From Pseudisothecium myosuroides (Eukaryota > Streptophyta > Bryopsida > Hypnales > Lembophyllaceae), in the NCBI GenBank assembly GCA_951799445.1, contig OX637292.1, forward strand, positions 5,645,296 to 5,709,295: a stretch of DNA of 64,000 nt, read 5' to 3'. The first letter of the stretch is position 1; the number at the start of each line of letters is the position of its first letter. The translations under genes and the position numbers were made by a program. Positions 36,498-48,596 of the stretch are shown here, piece after piece. Below the pieces are notes generated by a model. The model saw only the letters and a list, made by a program, of their open reading frames with translations, made no database searches and was not told where the DNA came from.

Positions 36498-38229
36498 CAA
36501 GCATTCCTGAAGTAGAAGAATTTTTCAGTACGTAGATACATTTGTAGGGTGAAGAAGTGTTTGGATTGCAAAAGTGCAAGGCAACCATGCCACTGAGATG
36601 TAAGCATGATTTACACAGACTGGATAAAGTGAATTTTTCCCATCTTTGAATTGAAACAAGATCTTGGAGAGCCACTACAAGTTTTCAGAATCTAAATACG
36701 ATTATAGAAGACGTGTTGGTAGGGGTACGAGCAAAGATAGAAGATGCAAAGGAAACAAAAGAAAATCTAGGCCAACAAAGTAACCATGTCTCTTCCCATG
36801 TGATGATGTGATAGCAATCCAAAAGAGCAACTGTGATGAACTGCAGTGGCACATTGCAAGACTTCCAAAGGCATCAATGAAGGCTTACTTCGTTCAACAA
36901 GCAATCTCAAAGAAAAAGTAAAACCGCTCAAATTGTTCAAAACAACATTCCCACAGCAGTGCCAACATATACAGGTATGATGGTGAATTACAAGAAGAAT
37001 TATTATGATCAGATGTAGTTCTTTTTTTGCAATGACAATATTAAACGTTCTGTGAAAGGGAAAAAACGGAAATGGGTGTTGTCAAGACCATCCATCCCTT
37101 CCATTTGGCTTGTTAAAAGGGACACGAGCCTATCAACAACTAAAATTTTGGCATTAGAAGTTGCGGGTTTTTACTTCTCACAACATGAAGTCATTTTACC
37201 ACGGAGACTATTTGGTGGGGAAATGGGTGTAGACTTGGTTTCTTCTTATCCCATTCCATCGTCGCCTAATGAACACGCAGCTACTCGAGCGGGGAAAGCC
37301 ATTCATCGCAATCCAAAGGCCCCATCTACAAAGTAGGCAAACAATTGTGCTTCTACCCTTACCTTAAATGCACGCATTCATAGAGTGACTGTGGTTCTTC
37401 ACTCTGGCTTCGGCTGCATAGTATGTCTGAAATCGAAGGCGAAGCCAAGGTCTCAATAGTATATGCTTACGATTTCATTCTTTTCCAAATGCACTTGCCC
37501 TTACTTCAAAGACATGGCAATGAAAGCTCTGGAGAAGCGTGGATAGTAGGCAAATTGTAAACATTTGTATTTTGTTTTCACAGTCATCTGCAACCTGCAG
37601 TCTACAGAAGATGTCTTTATTCATTCTCCAAGTTTGAATTACAATGAGGTGAAGCAAGTGCTTTTTAGAGGGATACTAAATCATTTAGAATGAATGGAGG
37701 GTCTTATCTTCAATGGCCCAAGCTGTTCATTTTCCTAATGCTTTGGTCACCAAAATTGTAGTGAGACTAAATGGGCCATTACAACCATTTCATGTCCACC
37801 ACAAAGAGTGCTCTACCCTTTTCCTTCTTTGCATGCGTCTTCCAGCTTAGGTTATACGGATCTGACCGATCCGTTGTTGGATATGTTGCGTTTGCCCTTC
37901 CCACTCCGTAATATTGGACGTCCACATTTCCTAAATCCAATGCCTACATCCCCATCACTCAAACTCTTGTGTATGAATAAGATCTAAAATTTTACTCCGA
38001 AAGCCCTATATCGTAGATCTGACCTTGGAATAAAGTTCATGGTAAAAGCTACAAAATCTAGTACCTATATCATGCCATGTAAAGTGTTCGTTCACATCCT
38101 CCGTTGTCAGAAGACCCTGCTTTTCTGTGGTCATAGGCTTTACATTATAGATGTCATCCGCGGTCATAGGCCCTACATTATAGAAGTTCCAAAGCCTAAA
38201 TGTAATGGAGCTTCTTGTATGTTTTTTGT
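36498..38229. other. Unique-looking intergenic DNA right of the palindromic array
   Basis: More balanced composition than the AT-rich deserts; short ORFs at 37052-37336 and elsewhere lack motifs. GTCATAGGCYYTACATTATAGA is directly repeated at about 38133 and 38164. Confidence 0.35.
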
Positions 38230-39368
38230 CTTCTTATAATGACGTTTTATCATACATTTAATACCTTTTTTTCATCCGTAGTTGTCCACTTTTCCATGTA
38301 CAGTAATCCACTTTGTCATCCACTTTTTTCATCCATTTTTTCATCCACTTCCATCCTCTTCTTTCATCCACTTCCATCCAATTTTTTAATCAATTCCGTC
38401 TAATTTTTCATCCACTTCCACCCAAATTTTAAATTTTGCATTCAAAGTTTGTGTTCCATAATCAACATTCCCCACTCCCTGCTCAACATTTCCTGCTCAC
38501 CGCTCACCTCTCACCGCTCCATGCTCATGTGCTAGCAACGTCCAGCTTGAAGGAAAAGCTAAATCGTTAATTTTTCTAAAATGGATTTGAAACACTCTAA
38601 TTCCAACAATGAGATTGTCCTAGCAAACAAATTAAACCTTATGCAATTGTGGAGTCCACTTTATTTGGAAAATGATGAAAATTTAGTTAAAAAATGAATC
38701 CAATATATTATTTTTTAAAGAAGATACGATAATTGCAAATAAAATAAGAAGCTTTCTATACTCTCAAAATACAATCCTTGAAAAATAAATTTTTAAAATT
38801 TTTATTTCAAGTTTTTGTGGGGATTAAATTTTATTACTGAGGAAACTTTATTTTAGGTCTAAGGTGGCATAACTTTTGCTCTTAGTCACCAATAGGAATA
38901 AAAATTATATTTCAAAAAAGCTAATGTGTACTTTTTGAATGTGTTAGTTTTTGAAAGTTATAAAGAGTTTTAGTTTGCGGATAGGTATATAATCTTTGAA
39001 AACCATAACTACCCGCAAACTAAAACTCTTCATAACTTTCATCTCATTAATCAAAATGGATTGATTCAAAGCTTCTTACGTATATATAAATCTAGAGAAC
39101 CAATCTCAAATTTTTATTTTTTAAAAAAGTGATTTTTAAAGAAGTTTTTTGAGTGCCCAAACTGTTGCTGAGCAATGAAAATTACATACTATGCAATAAT
39201 TTTTTAACCATGTAGTTAAAAGTTATGAAAATTGTTGGCCTTAAAGCTATTCCTCAGGCACATGTTGTGTGAAATTTTCAAAGAAAAAAAATAAAAATTC
39301 CATTCATAGTGGGATGCCCAAAATTTGCTATGCTGCCAGAAAAAGTAGTTTTTAAATTTAGGGGTTAA
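38230..39368 (+). mobile_element. Composite TTAA-family element, second copy with CATCCA tract
   Basis: From about 38560 to TTTAGGGGTTAA (ending 39368) the sequence follows the family interior (CTAATTCCAACAATGAGATTGTCC, CATAACTTTCATCTCATTAATC). The left 38230-38540 is a CATCCACTTTTTT-type tract followed by CTCACCGCTCACC, the complement of the material inside the 28.5 kb element. Confidence 0.45.
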
Positions 39369-41109
39369 ATGAAAAATTTTCATATATCCAAAAAATACAT
39401 ATCATAGCTGTATACATATTTGACTTTGTCTAAAATTACTAAAATAGGGATAAAATAGGTGCGCTATTATAGCTATCATTCAAAATAGTTTTTTTGATAT
39501 TAGGTTGTATATAATAATAAAATATGCCAACTTGAAGTCTTGCAATAAAGTTTTTGTTGATCTAGATCCAATAACCTAAGAAAATTTAACCAAATCCAAC
39601 AATTATACTCAAAACCAACAAATGAAGAAGATTGATATTATGAATCATAATCCTGTACTCAAAACATCAAATATAAAACATTAATTTATCATAGTGCGGA
39701 TTTTGGATGCACAATTATTTTTGAATACATTTATGTTACATTTGTAACTTAATTTCATAGCTCTCAATTTTAGATGATGAATAGAGAGATTCTAAGGGTT
39801 TTTTAGACCATATAACTTTTCATTGATCCAAACCAATGCTTGACTTTTTTAAAACCACACTTTTTACACTATTTTGATGAAATTGAGGTAAATAATATAC
39901 ATTTGTAGAGATATAAGCCAAAAGATGCAAAAATTCAAGAAAGGATTCAAGTGTTGAAGGAATATTGACAAAATAGGAGGTGTCAAGTTGGATTTTGAAC
40001 CAAAATTTCAAATGAAGATCATTTTGACCATCTTTCAAGAGGAGCAACCATGTAGCAATGAATATGTTGGAAAGTTCTATTTTTCTTTAAAATCCAGTCT
40101 CCAGGACTTGATTTTGAGAATAACTAGAAATTTCCAATTATATTCTTTATCGCATGGTTGGCTCCCATGAAATCTTAGAAAAACAACGTTTTGAACATCT
40201 CATTTGTTCTAAATTCAACTCTAACGTCCCCTAAGTATAAACCCCACCAAGAATTGTCTTGTTCGAAAGGCGGGTAGATTATTTTCCGTAATCTCTTCCT
40301 AACGTAATTTTTCAGATAATCGGTGATTACGCATTTTTCAATCATTGATCACATATTTCATCCGTTTTTAGATGGGTATTTACGTCGGGCTATCTCCTCA
40401 TTGTTGGGAATTCTGGAAAAAAAACAAGCATTCTTTGTTGGCCTTCACCTTCCTCATTAACTTTTTTTTTTTTTAGAATTCCCTGTACCTCGGTGATTGC
40501 TTTGTAAGGTAGTTTGTTATGAAAGCAATAATGACAGAGAGGTACATTTTGTTTTCTTCAATGTACCAATCATGTACATTTCAAGAGGTGGTCGCTTCTA
40601 ATGACCACTATGTTTCAACTTCAAAATTTCGTAACTAATTCCACAAAGGTCCAAAAAATATGAAACGACTTGGGTTCGATGCCAATTCCATTTTTCTTTC
40701 AAAGAAAATTTACTGAAATTTTTTTCAAGGAGTTTAGCTTCCCCCAAAGGCAATCAGCTCTTACATGGTTCGCTTTAAGAACAAACTACCTTACTTACTT
40801 ACTGCATTCATCAATACAAGCCATTTTTATATTTTTGGGTTTTTTAAGAAGTGCTAAAGTGACAATATACAAGAAAATGATGTAGCCAAATATTAGTCTT
40901 CATCTATACTTTGGATAGAACTATCATTTCGTTCACATATTTGAATGAATTTCAATTAAAATTAGCAATTTCATCCAAATTATTTTCAAAAATTAGAACA
41001 ACTTGGCATAATCTTCCAGCTCTTCTTCAAATTTTTCCTGTAGACTTGGTGCTTCCCAATTATTTTTTGGTGATTTTAGACATTTAAATGCCTTAAAAAA
41101 AAAACTGGT
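39369..41109. other. AT-rich gene-free DNA
   Basis: No gene seen. 40620-40700 resembles 15630-15720. Confidence 0.4.
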
Positions 41110-41715
41110 CCAAGCTGGAGCTTCCCCACTCGGGAATGATAAGTTATCATGGTGCCGTCGCTGCCGTGGCCAGCGGCAGTGTCTGTCGGTTGAAGCGGTC
41201 CATCCAGTCCGTTGCTAAGAACACGTGGGCAGTAGAGGTGGGGCCACGACTGTCCTTCCTCGCCCCGGCCAGCCGCACTTGTCCGTCACGGCGAATTCCT
41301 CCCGGACACCAGCGACAGGCACTCAGTCCTGCGTCCGTCGTTTGTTCAGTCCCCCAAGCCCCTTCAGTCAGTCAGTTGCCCTCCCTATGTCCGTCAGCTT
41401 AACTTATCGAGAGTCCGTCCGTCCGTCCGTCTTTTCGTTCGTCCGGGCCCACCTTTCCAAGATAGTTTCTGCTGCTTGACAGCCGCATGCGACTGCGGCC
41501 CAGCCGCGACGGAAGGCAGTCTGTCTGTCTGTCGCTTCACTTACTCATCTGCCTCGGGGTGCGTGCCGAGCCGCAGCCTCCCACGGATTGGATTGGCATC
41601 CCACGGTCAATGGCGCGGCCACGAGACACATTCCTTCTCTGACGCAGGATCTGTGTAGCTACGAGCGGACGAGGAGTAGGTGTAGGTGGGCCTACAGGCC
41701 AGGCAGGGGGCTATC
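41110..41715. other. Isolated GC-rich island with GTCC/GTCT/GTCA repeats, no recognised gene
   Basis: About 600 bases of GC-rich, CpG-containing sequence in a very AT-rich region. It includes TCCGTCCGTCCGTC (41411-41432 area), CAGTCAGTCAGTTG (near 41365) and CTGTCTGTCTGTC (41520-41534). Three overlapping plus-strand ORFs up to 88 codons are open simply because stop codons are rare; none resembles a known domain. No splice pattern or TIR was found. Confidence 0.5.
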
Positions 41716-42830
41716 ATGCGAGCTACACTGAATTGGGGTTTTAAGGGGACCCATACTAATTAATCGACATTTCACACTATATAAATATCTACTTTTGCAG
41801 TACATCAATAGTTATTGAAGTGTGTGTGGGTTGTACATCATGTTTCAAACATCTACAGTTTTCCAAGATAAGTCCCTTTAATTTTTTGGTCCCCTTCATA
41901 TCCCTATTCAGTGTAGAAGTTCAATTGGTGCGGAATGCAGATGTTGTTGTGGGTGCGGAGCGTAGAAGGTGTCTGTATTAGCTGGAAACCCGTCAAAATA
42001 AGCAATTCAGCGTAGTTGAAGGCAAATTTTTCTAGGAAAAATATTTTTTTAGTAGTACCAATTGAAAATCATGAATTTAGAAAAAAAAAATATAGAATTT
42101 TTGGATATGACATGTAATTTCTACAAATTTTTTAAGTAGAAGCTCCCTAGGCCACTAAAATTGTCATATAGCAAGATCTAGGACCAAAATTTCAAAAAAT
42201 CTGCAGTCAACTAATTATAGTTAAGTATTGGGAGGATATAATAACGCATTTGAAGGACACTTTAATGGAAGTCTAGTGTACAAGAATGGGTGCAAGGACG
42301 GTTTGGGTTGTTTTCACCTTGATTATTGGACATCAAGTAGGCCTTGAAATTTTAGGACCAATCACAACACCCAAACACCTATATACACCTTTCAAGTATG
42401 TACCTGCAAAAGACAAACTCCTATTGTAGCTCTTAAAAACTAAAGTAAACAAAGCAAAATACATCAAAAGAAGAGTCAATGATAACAAACCATGGGAGAT
42501 TGCAATTTCAAGATAACGAACTACAAGAGATTGCAATTTCAAAATCAAAGATCCAAAGAGTTAGAAATTTGAAGAAAAGAAAATTGTATTGGACTCAATT
42601 AGATAACAAGCAGCTACAATGCTACACTACAAGAGTGAGATTAATTTGGTGTATCTAGTGTACAGTTGAGGTAGGGAGCCTATCATGGATTCCCATCCCA
42701 ATTCAATGCAAATCTACATCACTCCCACATTTCAGGCCCTAAAATATTGGATTAGTATAGACTTGCATAGAATTGGATTAGAGGTTCATAATAGACTTTC
42801 TACCTTAATTCAAACTTCCAGACACGTATG
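41716..42830. other. AT-rich DNA with a dispersed repeat
   Basis: 41990-42160 matches 1150-1310 (GTTGAAGGCAAATTTTTCTA, CAATTGAAAATCATGAATTT, CTCCCTAGGCCAC-type blocks in the same order), an unclassified dispersed repeat. GAGATTGCAATTTCAARAT is directly repeated at about 42495 and 42527. Confidence 0.45.
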
Positions 42831-43737
42831 TTAAAACCCTAATTGAAGTCCCAAAGCCTCGAAATTGTCACTTCTATTGTAGAGAGCAAAAAGCTTTAAA
42901 ATTTTCATTTTTTGTATATCTAACCATAGGATCTTGCACTAAACTAATATAAAAAATGTATGGAAGTGAAATTTAAAAAAAAATTGACCACGTAAATTGT
43001 AAGATATTTGCATTTAAAGTGAAGAAAACAAGAGGTTTTGTACCTTGCTTAAGTAGATTATTGGTATAAGACTTTGAATCTTCTTAACGAATTTCTTGTA
43101 CATTATAGCTTTTGATTTTCTATTTTTCTTATGTTCAAGAATTGAATTTAGAGTTTGGGGAAAAAAAATTCAAAATAGCCAACTTGATTTTCATTTAAAA
43201 AAAATAGTTAATAAATAATAGGCATGAGATAGAATGAAAATCTAAATTGTTAATAGCTTTAAGATGGAATTGAAACATACTAATTCCAACATTGAGATTA
43301 TTCTAGAAAGTAAACTTACTTGTGTGGAACTTTTTTTTTTGGAAAATTGTGAAAATTAAATTCAAAACAAATTGTACAAATTATTTTTTGAAGAAGATAA
43401 TTTGATTGCCTAAAAAACAAGAATCTTTGTAACTTTCTCATCACTAGTCTAAATAGAATGAATCAAGTCTCTCCATGTAGATAAAAGTATTTCCTACAAG
43501 ATTTTTTTTTTTAAAAGTTTATTTTGAGTTCTTGTGATTTTTTTAATTTTACTCGACAAACTCCATTTTGAACTCTGAGTGGCATAAATTTTGCTCCCAT
43601 GCTCCAATTGAAATAAAAATTATATTCCCAAGAAGCTAATGTGTTTTTTTATCTTCAAAAAATGTTTCAAAGTAGTTCTTCAAAAATTGAGATTATAGGA
43701 ACCTATCCGATGGGACATTTGGTCCTTTAGAGTTTAA
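42831..43737 (+). mobile_element. TTAA-flanked MITE, diverged copy
   Basis: TTAA at 42831 and 43734; right end GGTCCTTTAGAG. The interior shows the family landmarks in order: AACCATAGGATCTTGCAC, GATATTTGCATTTAAAGTG, CATCACTAGTC..GAATCAAG. Older than the 53.6 and 60.2 kb copies judging from its many differences. Confidence 0.6.
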
Positions 43738-43925
43738 TCAAATGCAAAGCCTCCATCTTTACCTTTGGATTGGAACCAACAAACCGGCAAATGCTAATCT
43801 AGGATAGTCTGGGAGGTTTGATAGCTAAATAATAATAAAGGTGTCAAGGTCGAAGATTTCCTAATTCTACCTTTGAACGATGTTGAGGACCAGAAGTTTT
43901 TGATAGATGACTTCATTGTTAACTG

Positions 43926-44120
43926 CAGTAGAACCTCTCTTAGTGCATAGTGCCAAGACTATGCACTACGAGAGGTTTATACAGTTGGAGAGGTTCTATA
44001 CTAAACTTTGGCTAACGTTGCCTCTTACTATGGGGCCTCCAACTGCTGATCACAAATATCACGACCTCTCTTATTGCATATTATGCACTAAGATAGTATG
44101 CAATAAGAGAGATTCTACTA
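43926..44120. mobile_element. pogo/Emigrant-like MITE, about 195 bp
   Basis: CAGTAGAACCTCTCTTAGTG at the left is mirrored by the right end TAAGAGAGATTCTACTA. Plant Emigrant/Lemi MITEs of the pogo group begin CAGTARAACCTCT. A second internal pair (TATGCACTACGAGAGG) gives extra hairpin structure. A TA duplication is not clear. Confidence 0.6.
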
Positions 44121-45014
44121 TATAAAACAAAGAATACACCTACAATATTGGTCTAATCAGAGCATTTTGGTGACTACCTTGGTCATGGGGCCTTCAAGTG
44201 TTAAAAGGATTTTTCCATTTTGGGTCACATGCGGTTCAGAGTCCAGAATCTCGCCCCAGATATACTACCCTGCATGTAAACTTAGTTAGAGGATTGCGGT
44301 GTGCAACAGAAAGCTCTCTAAGCTTCTATGCTTAGTGTGATTTTAGAAGGTAAAAATGTCGCACCCTGAGGGAAGGATGGAGGCGAGCAAGAGAGCAAGA
44401 CAAGAGTTGAGAGTTGAGACACACTAAGCAAGTGTGGCTCAGGGAGCTGTGTAGTACAGGGCAAGGCACGAGTTTTACTATTACGCTGAATTGTTCACGT
44501 GGAGGTCCATGAATAATGCGTCTACCGTATAGAGACCCTCGGAAAAGAAAAAAGCAGTGCAGCGCAGTGCAGTGTCACCGCCTCCTCAAAGTCATCTGCA
44601 ACTCAGGAGACAGACACAAGTAGGCTAATCTCCAGATATCTCAATGGGGAAAATCTTCACCCCCAGCCATCTCGGAACTAACCATGTTCCGTTATCTCGC
44701 TCAACTATGTACCTCTTACAAGGGGAGGAAATAGATTACACTAGAGCATTGCTTTTCTTTTCCTGAGGTCATTTCCTATTATAATACCCACTGACTCAGT
44801 CCCTGCAACTGACTATACTGATGTGCAGAAAGAGCACATGGGGACTTCACCAAGCCTCTCTTCTATGAAACATCGACGTTGCAATATACAGATCGAGCAC
44901 TCCGCCTGGTGCTCATCTTCAATCATGCCCCGCACTGGATGGTACTTAGATTTAACCTTCTTCCAAAAATAAAGAAACTCTTGAGAAAGAGAGCAGGCAA
45001 TCCAGGAAACGCAA
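44121..45014. other. Downstream region of the kinase gene
   Basis: Probable 3' UTR and flank; composition rises in GC towards the gene. No other gene or repeat identified. Confidence 0.4.
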
Positions 45015-46874
45015 TCAGTCACTTGTTAGAGGCCGGTTCAAGCAGAGACACCGAAACCGCGCACGTCCCACTTTGGTTAAGAGTTCATCTTGGGCTTGCT
45101 CCAACATCTTCACTACCTGCGCAAAGCTGGGGCGGACATCCGTATTGGCATCCCAACACCGACTCATGATGTCAGCCACTGGGGGAGGACAAGTATCAGG
45201 GATGGGAGGTCGGACGCCGCGGTTCACCACTGCAAAAGCGGCTTGCACTGCCGTCATATTTTGAAATGGAAGTAAGCCGGTTACAAGCTCCCATAGTACC
45301 ACACCAAAGCTGTAAACATCCACTTTGTGATTGTAGGGTCTATGCTGAATCATCTCCCTGTACCACAAACCCAAGATTAGTTCATATACTCATGCAGGTA
45401 ACACCAATCAAGACTCAATCTCTGTCAATTCAAACTGTAAAAGCGAGTGGTGACCAATTGATAACAATCAGAATCGTCTATATGGTACCACGGGACGCAG
45501 AACTTAGATAAAACCGAATGCAGGTGGCCTTTAAAAATGACATGCAATAAAAACAACTACATAGGTGCCGAAGCCAAAACTCGTAGACAAGGTCAGAGCT
45601 TCGTGTCATTTTCCATCCAGAACAAGAAGAGAAGAAGTAGGAAAACCAAACAGGCAAATACTCACGGAGCCATCCAGCGATACGTTCCAGTCTCTGGAGT
45701 CATGCCTTCCACTTGCACTTCTATCCTAGCAGCCCCAAAATCAGCAATCTTTATAGACTTATCCGTCGCTATTAAGAGATTGTCCGACTTCAAATCCCTG
45801 TGAATGATATCCAAGCTATGCAGGTACTCCATGCCTCGGGCGACGTCCAGGGCTTGCTTCACCGCGAGCTTCAGTGGCACGGCTCGTGATTGGCGTTTGC
45901 TAAGAAAGGAACGTACCGAGCCTCCTCTTGCATACTCCGTCACTATGCACCACACCATGGGTTTCCGGCACGCTCCAATGAAGCGTACCACGTTCTGATG
46001 CTTCACAGCTGCAAGCATGGTCACCTCCTTGGCAAATGCAGACTCCATCATCAGCATTTTCTCGACGTTGTTCTCGGGTCTCTCCAATATTTTCACGGCC
46101 ACGTCTTCCCCGTTGTACGTGCCTTTGTACAGTCGGCCGAATGCGCCCTGTGCAAAAGGGGGGCCCATGTGCAGACGCCGCAAATCAATCGTCCAGTCGT
46201 CGTAATTTTCCAAACCTTCTGTAGGATACCTGTTGCAACAAAATTTACCCGAATTAGTGCAATCCATGCCTTGGAGACACACTGAAACCTCTAGAATTAC
46301 TCTAGAACATTTCTAACAGAATTCGAACATGACATAGTGAAAAAGTTCGAACATCAGATGGTTTGAGTGTACTTGGTTTCGCCATTAAACCCTGAGCTTC
46401 ATGGATATTCGCAGAACAGTCCATAACAAAACCTAAACCCTTACGTAACAAACCCGGTACACGTCACAACCATCTGGCAGCACCAGCTACTGTATCACAA
46501 TAAAGAGAAAGAATGTTCAGAAAAACAAAACGGTCTTCCCGGACGAACCTTGGGTCCATGAGAGCACTAGCAAGAATGTCTTCACCGATAGTGTGCGAGA
46601 CAATGCCTGGCATCACCACACTATGCGACACGGACGCATTCCGCGTCGCACTTCGTGTGCGGAGATCATCATGCATTAGTCTTGTCCGTAACGAGCCACC
46701 ACCATTCGATCCAACGCTGCTATCTGCTTGAGACAACATGGACACCGAGTTGTTCCCACCAATGCTCATACTCATCGGTATGCTTCCCGTGCTCTCCACG
46801 GACATGTCCGACGCATCCCCCAACCTCTTGTAATAATCATCCTGAAACATGAAGAAATCATGCTGGGTTGCCAT
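45015..46874 (-). CDS. Raf-like group C MAPKKK-type Ser/Thr/Tyr protein kinase, 3 exons, 410 aa
   Basis: Exons on the minus strand are 46874-46549, 46229-45666 and 45357-45015 (1233 nt with stop; introns 319 and 308 bases). The first about 108 residues are Ser/Gly-rich regulatory sequence ([23 protein letters not shown]). The catalytic domain follows the hallmark [19 protein letters not shown]. All key elements are present: glycine loop with AQGAFG (135-140), ATP lysine K155 in VAVK, E177 in the C-helix, catalytic HRDLKSDN (252-259), DFG (272-274), and APE spanning the last intron. [14 protein letters not shown] and [39 protein letters not shown] are typical of the plant Raf-like group near Arabidopsis At2g24360/At4g31170 (recalled, not searched), whose length of about 411 aa this matches. 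It should be an active cytosolic kinase. Group C Raf kinases are linked to stress and growth signalling; the role here is unknown. Confidence 0.94.
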
Positions 46875-48190
46875 GATCGCATCCCCTAGTTAACCCCTAC
46901 CCCCTCCTCAGATTCTTGCTGCAGTCAGTGCCAATCAATCTCTCTCAATATTGCCCGCTATATCATAATCATCCCATCCCGAACCTCAAAAAACTAATAA
47001 AGCCCCTGTCCTTCCACCTTATTTCAGAGACGAGGTATCACTAGTGAGAACACAGACTACACCAGCACCTTGATCCTCCCCAAACTATGAAAACATATAC
47101 TGGAGAGTTCTCTCAAATGCGGGCAATAAAACCCCTCACTGCCGATGTTGCAATTTCCGCCAAAGACCAAGACACGGTCCGATTAGCAAGAAACAAGATA
47201 CCCTACGAAGTCCCACCTCCTTGCCAACCCCTTGATCACAAACCCTCCACCACCTTAATCAACCCCAACCCAATCAACCCAAAGCAGCAAATTCTCGTTC
47301 CCCTCTCGTGATAATCACTCTCTGTAAACACCACGCCATTGACCTAACCTTGTCCCGCTACGCCCTACCGACGAAGCTGCTGTCGCCCCACCAAAGCCCG
47401 CATCCTCCAAAACCCACACCCAGTTCAGTTCTCCACCGACCGGCACCCCCAAAACATTAGGATTCCACACCACGACCCTCACATTCATTCACCCATTCTC
47501 CTCGCCACAATCCTCTCGCTTCACGGCCTCTCCTGAACTACTATATTCGCCCTGGCCAGCGCAAACCCATGCTCCCGGCCAAACCCTACATAGATCTGCT
47601 GCATAAGGGGTTATTGCGTTCCCGAATTTCGTCGCCTGCAAGGAGCGCCACTCGCCGACACGCAAGATCGCGACTCTCCGCCACCATGACCTTCCGAGAA
47701 GGAAGATTCGGGCTCCGGAAAAGGAAAGGAAACGAGATTTCGGTGACAAACGCGGTAGCGAAATGCGGGGTGCGAGAAAACAACGGGGACAGGAGAAGGA
47801 GGAGAGCAGCAAGAGGAGCTAGAGACGCAGCAGCAGCAGCAGTCAGAGAACGCGGAGGGGGTGTACTCTTGCCAGGACGGCACCGAAAATCTACGAAATG
47901 GGAGGGGGGTGTACTGAGGGCGGAGATTTGAGAGGGGGGTATGTTAGATTTTGTGAACGAGGGCAAATTGGTAGATTTTGGAGCCCCGATTGAAGGGTCG
48001 GGACTCGGGTCCGGACGGGACACCGGCTGGGCCGGTGGCCCTTGAACCGAGCCGTTAGAATGGGGATAGAGGCAGGCTGAGACCAGGAACCGTTCACACT
48101 GTAGCTGAGGCTTGCAGTTGCAGTTATTTGGAGCTTCTATTTTTAAATTGATTTCGTTGTATTTGTACACATACTTGAAAGGAGCTTCTA
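46875..48190 (-). promoter_or_regulatory. Kinase gene upstream region / 5' UTR, GC-rich
   Basis: Pyrimidine-rich on the minus strand with a GCA/GAG-rich patch (47800-47870) and GC-rich DNA to about 48060, contrasting with the AT-rich DNA beyond. Overlapping ORFs on both strands here (for example 47586-48263) show no family similarity and are taken as shadows. Transcription start not located. Confidence 0.4.
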
Positions 48191-48193
48191 ATA

Positions 48194-48596
48194 TATAGGA
48201 GGCAACCCATTTCTGACCATTTAAGCAGTTACACGTATCTGTAGGGTGGGTTTCTTTAGTCAAGAAATTTTCCCGTGTGCAGAAATAGAGTTCAGAAGGT
48301 TTTTATAATTTTACAGATTTTTATTTCTCAAAACATAATTACTGTGAATTTTTTAGCCGAAGATTTTGTTCAACCTATACTGGTGATATAGGACTTGCTA
48401 TTTTTGACCACGGGTTCAAAACAAAATTGAGCAAGGGGTGGTTGCAATATTGAGAGCGTTGTAGGCAATCAAAATGCGCCACAACTGCGTCGGGAGCCGC
48501 GTCATAATTAATCATTGTTCATCCCCTCCTGCACGGAAAGAAAACAACCTACGTAGCTAGAATGGGGGGTTGATCAAGAATGGGTTGCCTCCTATA
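48194..48596. mobile_element. TIR MITE, TATAGGAGGCAACCCATT ends (about 403 bp), upstream of the kinase gene
   Basis: TATAGGAGGCAACCCATT at 48194 is perfectly mirrored by AATGGGTTGCCTCCTATA ending 48596; TA or ATA could be the target duplication. It lies about 1.3 kb upstream of the kinase start codon. No second copy here. Confidence 0.65.

Noticed and set aside
47586..48263. 225-codon minus-strand ORF upstream of the kinase
   Set aside because: Overlaps other open frames in a GC-rich, stop-poor leader, lacks any recognisable domain, and its Cys/Leu/Ser runs reflect pyrimidine-rich DNA.
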